A DNA stretch of 21,842 nt, from the NCBI GenBank assembly GCA_042091375.1, contig JBELHO010000057.1, forward strand, positions 1-21,842, read 5' to 3'. Every line of letters begins with the position of its first letter. Position 1 is the stretch's first letter. The stretch is from JBELHO01 sp042091375 (GTDB taxonomy: Bacteria; Pseudomonadota; Gammaproteobacteria; Enterobacterales; Alteromonadaceae). The position numbers were made by a program, and so were the translations under genes. The notes under the pieces were generated by a model. That model ran no database searches and was not told the DNA's origin. It was given only the letters and a program-made list of their open reading frames with translations. Positions 15,544-21,842 of this stretch are shown here, piece after piece.

Positions 15544-16209
15544 ATGAAACAAAAGTTTTTCAATGGTGCTTTGCTTAGTCTACTGTGTTTTTTGAGCAGT
15601 GTTAGTCAGGCGGGGATCATTCAACAGTGGGATCTGAATATGTCGGAATTAAAGACTGATTTCATTGGTTCAGCGAAGCAAAATGATCAAAATTCAAAAA
15701 TGGGTGCAGGCTTAACACCTAATGGCAGCAAGGCGTGGTTACATGAAGATTCTTGGTTTTATTTAAATTTAGCGGATGCCATTGGTTTACCCTCGTTAAG
15801 TTTGGATGCATTGGCTAGTGATCTTATTTTATCGTTTGATTTTTTAGTCAAAAATGGCAGCCCAGAAATTGCGGGTATTCAAGTGTCAGACAAAACTAAA
15901 CAACATCAAGCAAGAGCCTTTAATTTAGTGGGAACTCAGTCATGGGGAATTAGAGACATTGAATACGATGTTGCGCAAGCAGGATGGCAACATTTTGACA
16001 TTAATTTAAGTCAATATACCTCAGGTAGTTTTTCAAAAATTATGTTCATTAATGATTGTGACGCTAACAATGGTTGCGGCGGCACAAAAGCTTTGTTCAG
16101 AAATATGTCGCTTGCTCAAGTGAGCAATGTAGCAGAGCCAGCGAGCCTGGCATTTTTGGCTGTGGCACTGTTCGGTTTGGCGGCTATTCGCAGCAGAAAA
16201 ACCAGATAG
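15544..16209 (+). CDS. PEP-CTERM sorted secreted protein
   Basis: The 221-residue protein has a signal peptide (MKQKFF, hydrophobic core, likely cleavage after SQA at 23). It ends in a PEP-CTERM-type signal: AEPASL (197-202, Ala in place of the first Pro), a short membrane helix (AFLAVALFGLAAI) and basic RSRKTR. In this system an exosortase (EpsH-like) processes the protein for surface or biofilm-matrix export; no exosortase gene is in the window. The mature part is about 170 residues, predicted beta-rich (RAFNLVGTQSWGIRDIEYDV, WQHFDINLSQY), perhaps a lectin-like sandwich, with a Cys pair in NDCDANNGCGG. The function is unknown. ATG 15544 follows AAGAGATGGTGAT. It is monocistronic, ending in its own terminator. 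Confidence 0.8.
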   Translation: MKQKFFNGALLSLLCFLSSVSQAGIIQQWDLNMSELKTDFIGSAKQNDQNSKMGAGLTPNGSKAWLHEDSWFYLNLADAIGLPSLSLDALASDLILSFDFLVKNGSPEIAGIQVSDKTKQHQARAFNLVGTQSWGIRDIEYDVAQAGWQHFDINLSQYTSGSFSKIMFINDCDANNGCGGTKALFRNMSLAQVSNVAEPASLAFLAVALFGLAAIRSRKTR

Positions 16210-16245
16210 CTCATTGATTTATAAAGTAGTTAGACCCTATATATA

Positions 16246-16281
16246 AAACCGGTGCTTCAGCAATAAAGCACCGGTTTTTTT
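16246..16281 (+). terminator. Strong intrinsic terminator after the PEP-CTERM gene
   Basis: AAACCGGTGCTT (16246-16257) pairs perfectly with AAGCACCGGTTT (16266-16277) around an 8-base loop, and the stem runs into seven T (16275-16281). It begins 37 bp past the stop codon. Confidence 0.92.
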
Positions 16282-16305
16282 ATGCGCTAGCCGCTATTCT
16301 TGCTT

Positions 16306-16347
16306 CCTAAACTTGCTACCTACACTTAATACCTAAACTTGCTACCT
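16306..16347. repeat. Two 16-bp direct repeats downstream of the large amylase
   Basis: CCTAAACTTGCTACCT is found at 16306-16321 and again at 16332-16347, a 26-bp period with a 10-base spacer. They lie between the PEP-CTERM terminator and the convergent amylase stop. No function is evident. Confidence 0.7.
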
Positions 16348-16372
16348 TCACAAGTTAAATTAATCTTTGCGG

Positions 16373-19300
16373 TTATTTTAAGTAAGTACCATCAACGCCG
16401 ACTTTTCCTGGGCCATTTAATACCCAGATCCTAGCCGAATAAGCGGGTACATTGAAGGTCATTGTTCCGTTTGTGACATGCAAGGTCGCACCACTCACCG
16501 CATCGGTATAACTGCCATTGCGCAGGTTAGACAGGGTGATATTTTGCGCATTACTTGCGGCAAGGCCTACTGCCGCATAACTGCCTTGTGCAGACAAGTC
16601 TCTAATAAAACTCATCCCTGCACTCCACTCGTTGACCTCACTCATCGGGGCTTTTTGCAAAGCAGGTATGGCCGAGCGCAATTGATTCAAGCGTTTGATG
16701 TGTTGGTATAAGGGGTGCGCTTGGGTTGTCGCCAGATCATCTAACACCGGACCGAAATAGGCTCGGCCAGTTTGATCAATGGTGTCGCTATTACCGGCAA
16801 TGTCCTGTGGTAAGCCTGCTTGGAACATCACTTCTTCTCCGTAGTAGAGGGTCGGAATACCGCGAATTGTCCAGAGTAGGTTATAGGCCAATGCGGCATT
16901 TGCTGAACTGCCACCAAAGCGATATTTAAAGTCGTTATCTGGACCCACGTCGTGATTTTGGAAGAAAGTGATCAGTTTGGTTGCATCACCATAAACCCAG
17001 TCCATGGCTAAGATACCGCCAACACCGCCAAAGTTACCTCGGGTGACGTTGTCTCTAAAGGTTGAAAATAACGAGAAATCTAACACTGAGAAACCTGAAT
17101 CACCGCCGGCATTAGGGTTTGATGGATCTTGTGTAGTGCGGGTGTACCACCAAGGGCGGATCACTGCCGATGCATTATCGTTGGCCAGTTCAGATCCCCA
17201 GCCGGTGCCTTTTACTAAGTTTTCACCAAACACAAATACACCGGGCTTGTGGGTTTGCCAATCTCTGACGTAACTCAATAATTCATCGCGTTCAACGTGT
17301 TTTACCGTGTCTAGGCGAATGGCATCAACACCCATATCAAGGTACATACGGATCGCACCATTGAGATAGTCTTGCACATTTTGGTTACCAGTGGCTAAAT
17401 CTATGGTATCACCAGCCATGTGTTTGCGCTGTAAGGCCAGTGGGTTTTCCCAGTCGCCACCTGACATGAAACCATCGAGGTGATACCAATCTGGATCTAG
17501 CCCCTGAGCATCTATGCCAAAGAAACGGTTGGCATCGTAGCCTGGCAAGGGCACAGTGACACCGGTTTTGGGGTCGACAAGAGGAACAATACCCTGAGGG
17601 TCGCTGTTGTGGCGGGCTCTAAACCAGTCTGGTGCCGCACTATTGTCGTTGTCATCGCGGTTGGCACTTTGGTAATCACCTAAGTTGCCCTGATAAGGAC
17701 CATTATCAACCTCACCTTGTTCGGCGCCCTGTGGAACAAAGTATTTGATCGGCAAATGATCGATCCAAACGTGGTCTCTTAAGCCGTATTGTCCCGAGTG
17801 GTTAATGACTACGTCTTGAATGATTTTTAGGCCTTTTTGATGGGCGGCATCAATGAAGTCTTGGTAAGTGGCACCCTCAGATTCCAAACGCGGATCAACG
17901 CGATAAAAATCATAAGCGTGATAACCGTGATAATCTAAACCGGAGCGATTTTCTACCGGAGGTGTTGTCCAAATTGCGCTAAATCCAAGGTCTTTGATGT
18001 AATCAAGCTGGGCAATTAGGCCTTTAAAGTCACCGCGCCAATGAGGATCACCGGCTTTGTAGCGATCGCGGTTGTAATAATTATTGCTGTCATCGCCATC
18101 ATAAAAACGCGCAGTCATTAAAAAGTAAATGGTTTCATCGCGAAAGTCACCGCTGTCAACTGGTTGGCCAATTTGATAACGAAAACTGTGTTGGCTTTGA
18201 TTGCCGCTGGCATCGATGGCCAAGGTTTTGATCACTAAATCAACGCCAGCAGTTAAGTCGCTGGCAGTGAACGCTTGATCGGTATACAGAGCTGAGTTGC
18301 TGCTCGGCTCAGAGTTATCTGTGGTGAAGTACAGTTTGGGGTTGGCGTCTTCATTGTCAGCCACCGACAAGGTGATGGTTTGCTCGCTGGTATACAAGCC
18401 ACTGGCAATTGATGCGGTGACCACAGGCGCGGAGAGATCTTCGCCAGCAATGAGGTTAACGCTAATTGATTTATCTTGGCTGTTAAAACAAATGTGATAA
18501 CTGCTATTGTTATCGACTAGCACGTCTTGTTGCGGATAATTTTCTGTCCAGTCACCAAAATGATCTATTTTAAAGCGCGGGTTGTTGTCGGCAAAGGTTT
18601 GCTCCGTGCAATAGTTACTGCCCTCGGTTGCGGTCATTGGCGTCGTTGACCAGTTATTCGAGGTACCGCGGAAATACCAAGTATCGGCAGGGGTTTCGAC
18701 AACGGTCACATTGACACTGCTGGTATTAGTTGCGCCCTGATCATCGCTCACCGTTACACTGATCAGTTGATTACTGACACTGGATGTATCCAAGGTAATT
18801 GCTGCTGATGTTGCACCTGTACTCCATAAATACTCGCTAATAAATCCATCAGCATCAATTGAGCCTTCAGCCGAAATGGTTAATGTTTGCCCGACTTGTA
18901 CCTCGATGTTGCTGCTGGGGTTTAATACCGCAATGGGCGCTTGATTCTGTGCAGCAATGACTTGCAGATCATAACTCAGTGTTTGATCGTTAACGGTTAA
19001 ACGATAGGTACCACTGGCCTGATAAAAAATATCATCGCCAGACGCATCTAAGATGCCGTCGCCATTGTTGTCGCCAAAATTTTCTGTCCAATCGCCATTG
19101 ATATCAATTTTAAAGCGTTGATTGGTTTGTCCATCAAAAGTGATATCGGTTTGCCAAGTGTGGTTGTCAATCAGTGTAAGTGCGGTGGTTGACCATGCGT
19201 TAAATGTGCCACGGGCATACAAGGTTGCAACGTTTTGAGCAAACCCAGGCGTTTGTTGACAGCTGTCAACCTCAGTGGCAGTTATCGATTTGTCAACAGG

Positions 19301-19579
19301 GTTAAAGTTAATCAAATACAGCTGGTTGGCATTAACGGTAATATCGCCGTTGGGGTAATTTTCGCTCCAATCAGCGAACCGATCGATTTTAAATCTCGGG
19401 TTGTTTTCACCATTGGCAAACTGTTGACAAGTTTGGTAGTTGTTGGCGTCTATTGCTGTTAATGGGCTGCTGCCCCAGTTGTTTGCCGTACCGCGAAAAA
19501 ACCATTCGCCATTGGCAACAGAGCTAAATACTATGCTTGTGCAGATAATACTCGACACTATACTTTTTTTAGTATTCAT
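16373..19579 (-). CDS. Secreted multidomain GH13 alpha-amylase with starch-binding-like repeats
   Basis: The 1068-residue enzyme has a signal peptide (likely cleavage after ANG at 24). Its modules in order are two starch-binding-like repeats (about 25-105 and 118-207), a PKD/Ig-like domain (213-295), a third repeat (299-377), a chitobiase-C-terminal-like domain (about 384-470), the GH13 barrel (about 480-970) and an all-beta C-domain. The repeats share a W/Y-FRGTxNNWSxxPxT start and RFKIDxxxDWxENYP core. GH13 regions are DVVINHS (589-595), GVDAIRLDTVKH with nucleophile D757, FGEN with acid/base E786 and FFQNHD with D877. All three catalytic residues are present, so alpha-1,4-glucan hydrolysis is expected; the exact GH13 subfamily is uncertain. 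AGGA lies just before ATG 19579. It is 126 bp after the other amylase gene and may share its promoter. Confidence 0.9.
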   Translation of the reverse strand: MNTKKSIVSSIICTSIVFSSVANGEWFFRGTANNWGSSPLTAIDANNYQTCQQFANGENNPRFKIDRFADWSENYPNGDITVNANQLYLINFNPVDKSITATEVDSCQQTPGFAQNVATLYARGTFNAWSTTALTLIDNHTWQTDITFDGQTNQRFKIDINGDWTENFGDNNGDGILDASGDDIFYQASGTYRLTVNDQTLSYDLQVIAAQNQAPIAVLNPSSNIEVQVGQTLTISAEGSIDADGFISEYLWSTGATSAAITLDTSSVSNQLISVTVSDDQGATNTSSVNVTVVETPADTWYFRGTSNNWSTTPMTATEGSNYCTEQTFADNNPRFKIDHFGDWTENYPQQDVLVDNNSSYHICFNSQDKSISVNLIAGEDLSAPVVTASIASGLYTSEQTITLSVADNEDANPKLYFTTDNSEPSSNSALYTDQAFTASDLTAGVDLVIKTLAIDASGNQSQHSFRYQIGQPVDSGDFRDETIYFLMTARFYDGDDSNNYYNRDRYKAGDPHWRGDFKGLIAQLDYIKDLGFSAIWTTPPVENRSGLDYHGYHAYDFYRVDPRLESEGATYQDFIDAAHQKGLKIIQDVVINHSGQYGLRDHVWIDHLPIKYFVPQGAEQGEVDNGPYQGNLGDYQSANRDDNDNSAAPDWFRARHNSDPQGIVPLVDPKTGVTVPLPGYDANRFFGIDAQGLDPDWYHLDGFMSGGDWENPLALQRKHMAGDTIDLATGNQNVQDYLNGAIRMYLDMGVDAIRLDTVKHVERDELLSYVRDWQTHKPGVFVFGENLVKGTGWGSELANDNASAVIRPWWYTRTTQDPSNPNAGGDSGFSVLDFSLFSTFRDNVTRGNFGGVGGILAMDWVYGDATKLITFFQNHDVGPDNDFKYRFGGSSANAALAYNLLWTIRGIPTLYYGEEVMFQAGLPQDIAGNSDTIDQTGRAYFGPVLDDLATTQAHPLYQHIKRLNQLRSAIPALQKAPMSEVNEWSAGMSFIRDLSAQGSYAAVGLAASNAQNITLSNLRNGSYTDAVSGATLHVTNGTMTFNVPAYSARIWVLNGPGKVGVDGTYLK

Positions 19580-19634
19580 CGTTATTCCTATTGTTTTTAT
19601 TATTGTTTAGATGTGATCTCCTGTTAGTGGGCAA

Positions 19635-19661
19635 AGCAGACAACTATTGCTGCTGTCTGCT
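19635..19661. promoter_or_regulatory. Hairpin between the two amylase genes
   Basis: AGCAGACA (19635-19642) pairs with TGTCTGCT (19654-19661) around an 11-base loop. No T-run follows on the minus strand (CTTTGCCC), so it is not a standard terminator. It could attenuate or stabilise the message between the two amylases. Confidence 0.4.
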
Positions 19662-19705
19662 GAGCACACATTGCTATCAACAGGGTTCAAAACCCACCGC
19701 TATGG

Positions 19706-21730
19706 TTAAAAATCACTGATCTGCGCTTGGTTGTTATTGAAATTAAAGGTATTGATTTTGCCACATTCTGCAAAGTGGTTGTTTGATGTATAAGGTGCTT
19801 GTGGGTGGCTAATATTGCCTTCCCAGCCTTGGCCGTTTTTAACGTAGGCTTTGACTTCAAACTTATTGTTGACTGCCTTGCTACAATCCATTTGCACATC
19901 GAGCATCCAGTAATGTTGTCCCCAGATGTTCAGGGGTTCTTCACCAAAACCATCATTTGCAACGGTGCGTTTAGTGCCCCAACTGGCCGGCCAGAAATTG
20001 GTTGTCCAATCTAGCGGTGTTCCTTCAGCTGCATTGCTTTGCTCATTTTCACTGCCGTACCAATCTAGGTAAGTGTCGTTATTTTTCCAAGGAATGGTGG
20101 TGGCGTTAGCTAGATTATTGTGCACTATCGGCATAGCACATTGAAAGTTTGTGGTTTGACAGTCTCTGCCTAAATTGTTGTTGGCGTAGTCGTGATCTAT
20201 GCCGCCGCGAATAAACATGTCTTGGCCACTTTGGGTTTGTGCCTCAATAAAGATCACCGTGCGTTGCCAATTTTCATTGTCATTGCCATTGTTATTGTCA
20301 TTGCCGTTATTGTTATCTTGACTCACTTTGGCATTTTGGTGAATGGCAAAAGCATCCCAAGGGCTGACATTGGCATTAATGGTACCGTCGTTATTGACGG
20401 TAATGGTCTCGTCACCACAAGACATTGCATCTGCGGATAAGCCGCCTTTTAATACATTGCAATAGGTGCCTGCCGCCATGTCGGTGGATAAAGTGGTATT
20501 GAGATCATAGGATTCTTTGTTAATGGCAACAAAGCCCGAGCTGCCTCGGCCAAAGGCGATTTGGTTATTGCCGTTATCCCACCAATTGCTGGTAGTCCAG
20601 TTATCTGCGGTATTGTTTCTAAATTCAACCCCGCCGGCAATATACGACCACCTGTGTTCACATTGCCAATTGTTGAAACAGTCAACATTGCCATTATTGT
20701 GCACTGGGCTATTGGGTGCACCGGCGTCGGTGTCACCGTAAAAGTCGTAACTCGACATCACCTTAGGGTAACCATACGGATAGGCCAACATAAATACATT
20801 GGCTAAATCGTACAAGCGGCCATCTGCAAAGGTGATAACGTTACCGGCACCACCATGGCCACGCTGGTTGTCGTGGTTATCAACAAAAACCACCGCTGAG
20901 CTGCTTGGTAAAAATCCCCAACCTTCGCCAAAGTTTTGCAAATAGGAGAGGTTGCCGTTTCTAAAGGTGTTACCCAATTGGGTACTGTATTTGAATTCAG
21001 TAACTAGACCACTGCTTTGGTATTCCGCAGAGGTAATTGGCTCTCCGCCTTGGTCGATGACTTCTTGAAAGACTAGAGGACTGTCATTAACCCGCGATAA
21101 AATACCTTGTATGTCACCTAATGACATGTGTTTTGAGGCATCAAAGCGGAAACCTTTGACGCCAATATCTTGTAAATCATTTAAATAATTGGCTAAAGTT
21201 TGTTGCACATAAGATGAGCCAGTATCGAGATCAGTTAAGCCAACTAATTCACAATTTTGCACTTGCCAGCGATCGTTGTAATTAGTGATGGCGCAGGTAT
21301 TGTGAAAGTCTTGCGGACTGTAATTGGGGTAGCTTTTATTGCCATAACTGCTGCCAGCTGTGCCGGTTCCGCCGCCAGCGGCCATGTGATTTAAAACCGC
21401 GTCTACATAGATGTCAACGCCAACGGCTTGACAGCGATTAACCATATCAACAAACTGCGCACGGTTACCGCCTCGACTTTGCAGTTGATAACTGACGGGT
21501 TGATAACGGGTCCACCATTGACCACCTTGTATATGCTCATTTGGCGGTGATACTTGTACTGCTGCATAACCTTTAGGGCCTAAATAGTCTTCACATTCCT
21601 TGGCAATATCTGGCCAGTTCCATTCAAACAAGTGGACAAAAGTAGTGGCTTGAGGGTTGGCTTGCACTGGGCTATTTAACCCTAGTATTAAGCTTGTTGC
21701 TAAAAGTGATTTCGTTAATTTAGTATTCAT
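19706..21730 (-). CDS. Secreted chloride-dependent-type GH13 alpha-amylase (AHA-like) with C-terminal module
   Basis: I chose ATG 21728-21730, since it begins a clear signal peptide (MNTKLTKS, hydrophobic core, cleavage near VQA) and gives 674 residues; an in-frame start at 21796 would put 22 non-signal residues in front. The catalytic domain is very close, by memory, to the Pseudoalteromonas haloplanktis alpha-amylase and the animal-like amylases (GH13_24 or _32). It has TTFVHLFEWNW, nucleophile D197 (FRFDASKH), acid E223 (FQEVIDQGG) and D287 (VDNHDNQRG). The chloride site is complete: R195, N285 and R360. After the beta C-domain comes an Asn/Asp/Gly linker, then ~165 residues (IFIEAQTQSGQDMFIRGG to the end), probably a starch-binding module that I cannot name. 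It cleaves internal alpha-1,4 bonds of starch outside the cell. A palindromic operator candidate lies upstream. Confidence 0.93.
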   Translation of the reverse strand: MNTKLTKSLLATSLILGLNSPVQANPQATTFVHLFEWNWPDIAKECEDYLGPKGYAAVQVSPPNEHIQGGQWWTRYQPVSYQLQSRGGNRAQFVDMVNRCQAVGVDIYVDAVLNHMAAGGGTGTAGSSYGNKSYPNYSPQDFHNTCAITNYNDRWQVQNCELVGLTDLDTGSSYVQQTLANYLNDLQDIGVKGFRFDASKHMSLGDIQGILSRVNDSPLVFQEVIDQGGEPITSAEYQSSGLVTEFKYSTQLGNTFRNGNLSYLQNFGEGWGFLPSSSAVVFVDNHDNQRGHGGAGNVITFADGRLYDLANVFMLAYPYGYPKVMSSYDFYGDTDAGAPNSPVHNNGNVDCFNNWQCEHRWSYIAGGVEFRNNTADNWTTSNWWDNGNNQIAFGRGSSGFVAINKESYDLNTTLSTDMAAGTYCNVLKGGLSADAMSCGDETITVNNDGTINANVSPWDAFAIHQNAKVSQDNNNGNDNNNGNDNENWQRTVIFIEAQTQSGQDMFIRGGIDHDYANNNLGRDCQTTNFQCAMPIVHNNLANATTIPWKNNDTYLDWYGSENEQSNAAEGTPLDWTTNFWPASWGTKRTVANDGFGEEPLNIWGQHYWMLDVQMDCSKAVNNKFEVKAYVKNGQGWEGNISHPQAPYTSNNHFAECGKINTFNFNNNQAQISDF
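20279..20314 (-). repeat. 18-bp tandem repeat coding the amylase linker
   Basis: Two 18-bp units (20279-20296 and 20297-20314, three mismatches) each encode Asn-Asn-Asn-Gly-Asn-Asp. This forms the flexible spacer between the amylase C-domain and the C-terminal module, a site where copy number may vary between strains. Confidence 0.8.
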
Positions 21731-21810
21731 TGTTATTTTTATTCCTAAGGTAAGTTCATTTTTTGAACAACTTAAGATTGATCGAAATTTAACCAAAGTG
21801 ATAGTGTTGT

Positions 21811-21834
21811 TTTTATGAATACGTATTCATAAAA
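21811..21834. promoter_or_regulatory. Perfect 24-bp palindrome, LacI-type operator candidate
   Basis: The half site TTTTATGAATAC (21811-21822) is followed directly by its exact reverse complement (21823-21834). The core TGAATACGTATTCA has the TG-N4-CG-N4-CA shape of LacI-family operators, of which maltose/starch regulators are members. It lies about 80 bp upstream of the amylase start codon, where a repressor or activator could act on the amylase pair. The regulator gene is not in the window. Confidence 0.65.
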
Positions 21835-21842
21835 GCTTAGTT

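Noticed and set aside
19635..19661. Intrinsic terminator between the amylases
   Set aside because: The stem is only 8 bp with an 11-base loop, and no T-run follows on the transcribed strand.
20449..20736. Minus-strand 95-codon frame inside the amylase gene
   Set aside because: It is an alternate-frame shadow of a gene with strong homology-like motifs. The same applies to the other frames inside large genes, such as 16478-16711, 10551-10847 and 3008-3307.
21731..21796. Longer N-terminus for the AHA-like amylase
   Set aside because: The extra 22 residues are not a signal peptide and precede a clean one beginning at 21730.

Overview
The window looks like a draft scaffold from a marine gammaproteobacterium, most likely of the Alteromonadales. 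The reasons are moderate-to-low GC with AT-rich intergenic DNA, an alpha-amylase closely resembling the chloride-dependent cold-adapted amylase of Pseudoalteromonas, a PEP-CTERM protein, and large BarA/TorS-like hybrid sensor kinases. Two runs of exactly 100 N (8824-8923 and 15143-15242) are scaffold gaps of unknown true length. The species assignment is inference. I see no tRNA, rRNA, CRISPR array or transposase.

Left edge (1-651): no intact gene. It is a patchwork of minus-strand gene 3' ends: the tail of a probable secreted protein (13-174), an exact 164-bp copy (189-352) of the 3' end of the sensor kinase gene at 5782-7668, and two short overlapping reading frames (406-671).

652-5687: a minus-strand serine hydrolase of the beta-lactamase/PBP fold with a TTG start. 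It lies downstream of an ECF-type sigma factor fused to a long membrane domain that contains a run of glycine pentads. Divergent from the sigma factor are a secreted CIA30/CBM11-like protein and an OpgC-like membrane acyltransferase. The divergent intergenic region carries a long inverted repeat.

5782-14757: a five-gene signalling cluster, all on the minus strand. In transcription order it is a membrane-anchored SUMF1-domain protein without FGE catalytic cysteines, a soluble REC-REC protein with a degenerate kinase domain, a large membrane hybrid kinase (HisKA-HATPase-REC-REC-HPt), an HD-GYP response regulator, and a second membrane hybrid kinase. The first three genes are tightly packed (15 bp, then a TAATG overlap). 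A strong intrinsic terminator follows the last gene. The parts allow a phosphorelay ending in c-di-GMP hydrolysis, with the first two proteins as possible modulators. This is the best candidate here for an undescribed system.

14758-16281: an AT-rich regulatory region with two sets of short tandem repeats and the second gap, followed by a PEP-CTERM protein gene on the plus strand with its own terminator.

16373-21842: two minus-strand secreted GH13 amylases. The upstream one is an AHA-like alpha-amylase with an Asn-rich linker and a C-terminal module. The downstream one is a 1068-residue multidomain enzyme with three starch-binding-like repeats, a PKD domain and a chitobiase-C-like domain. A perfect 24-bp palindrome of LacI-operator shape lies upstream of the pair. 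Together they look like an extracellular starch/maltodextrin degradation locus.
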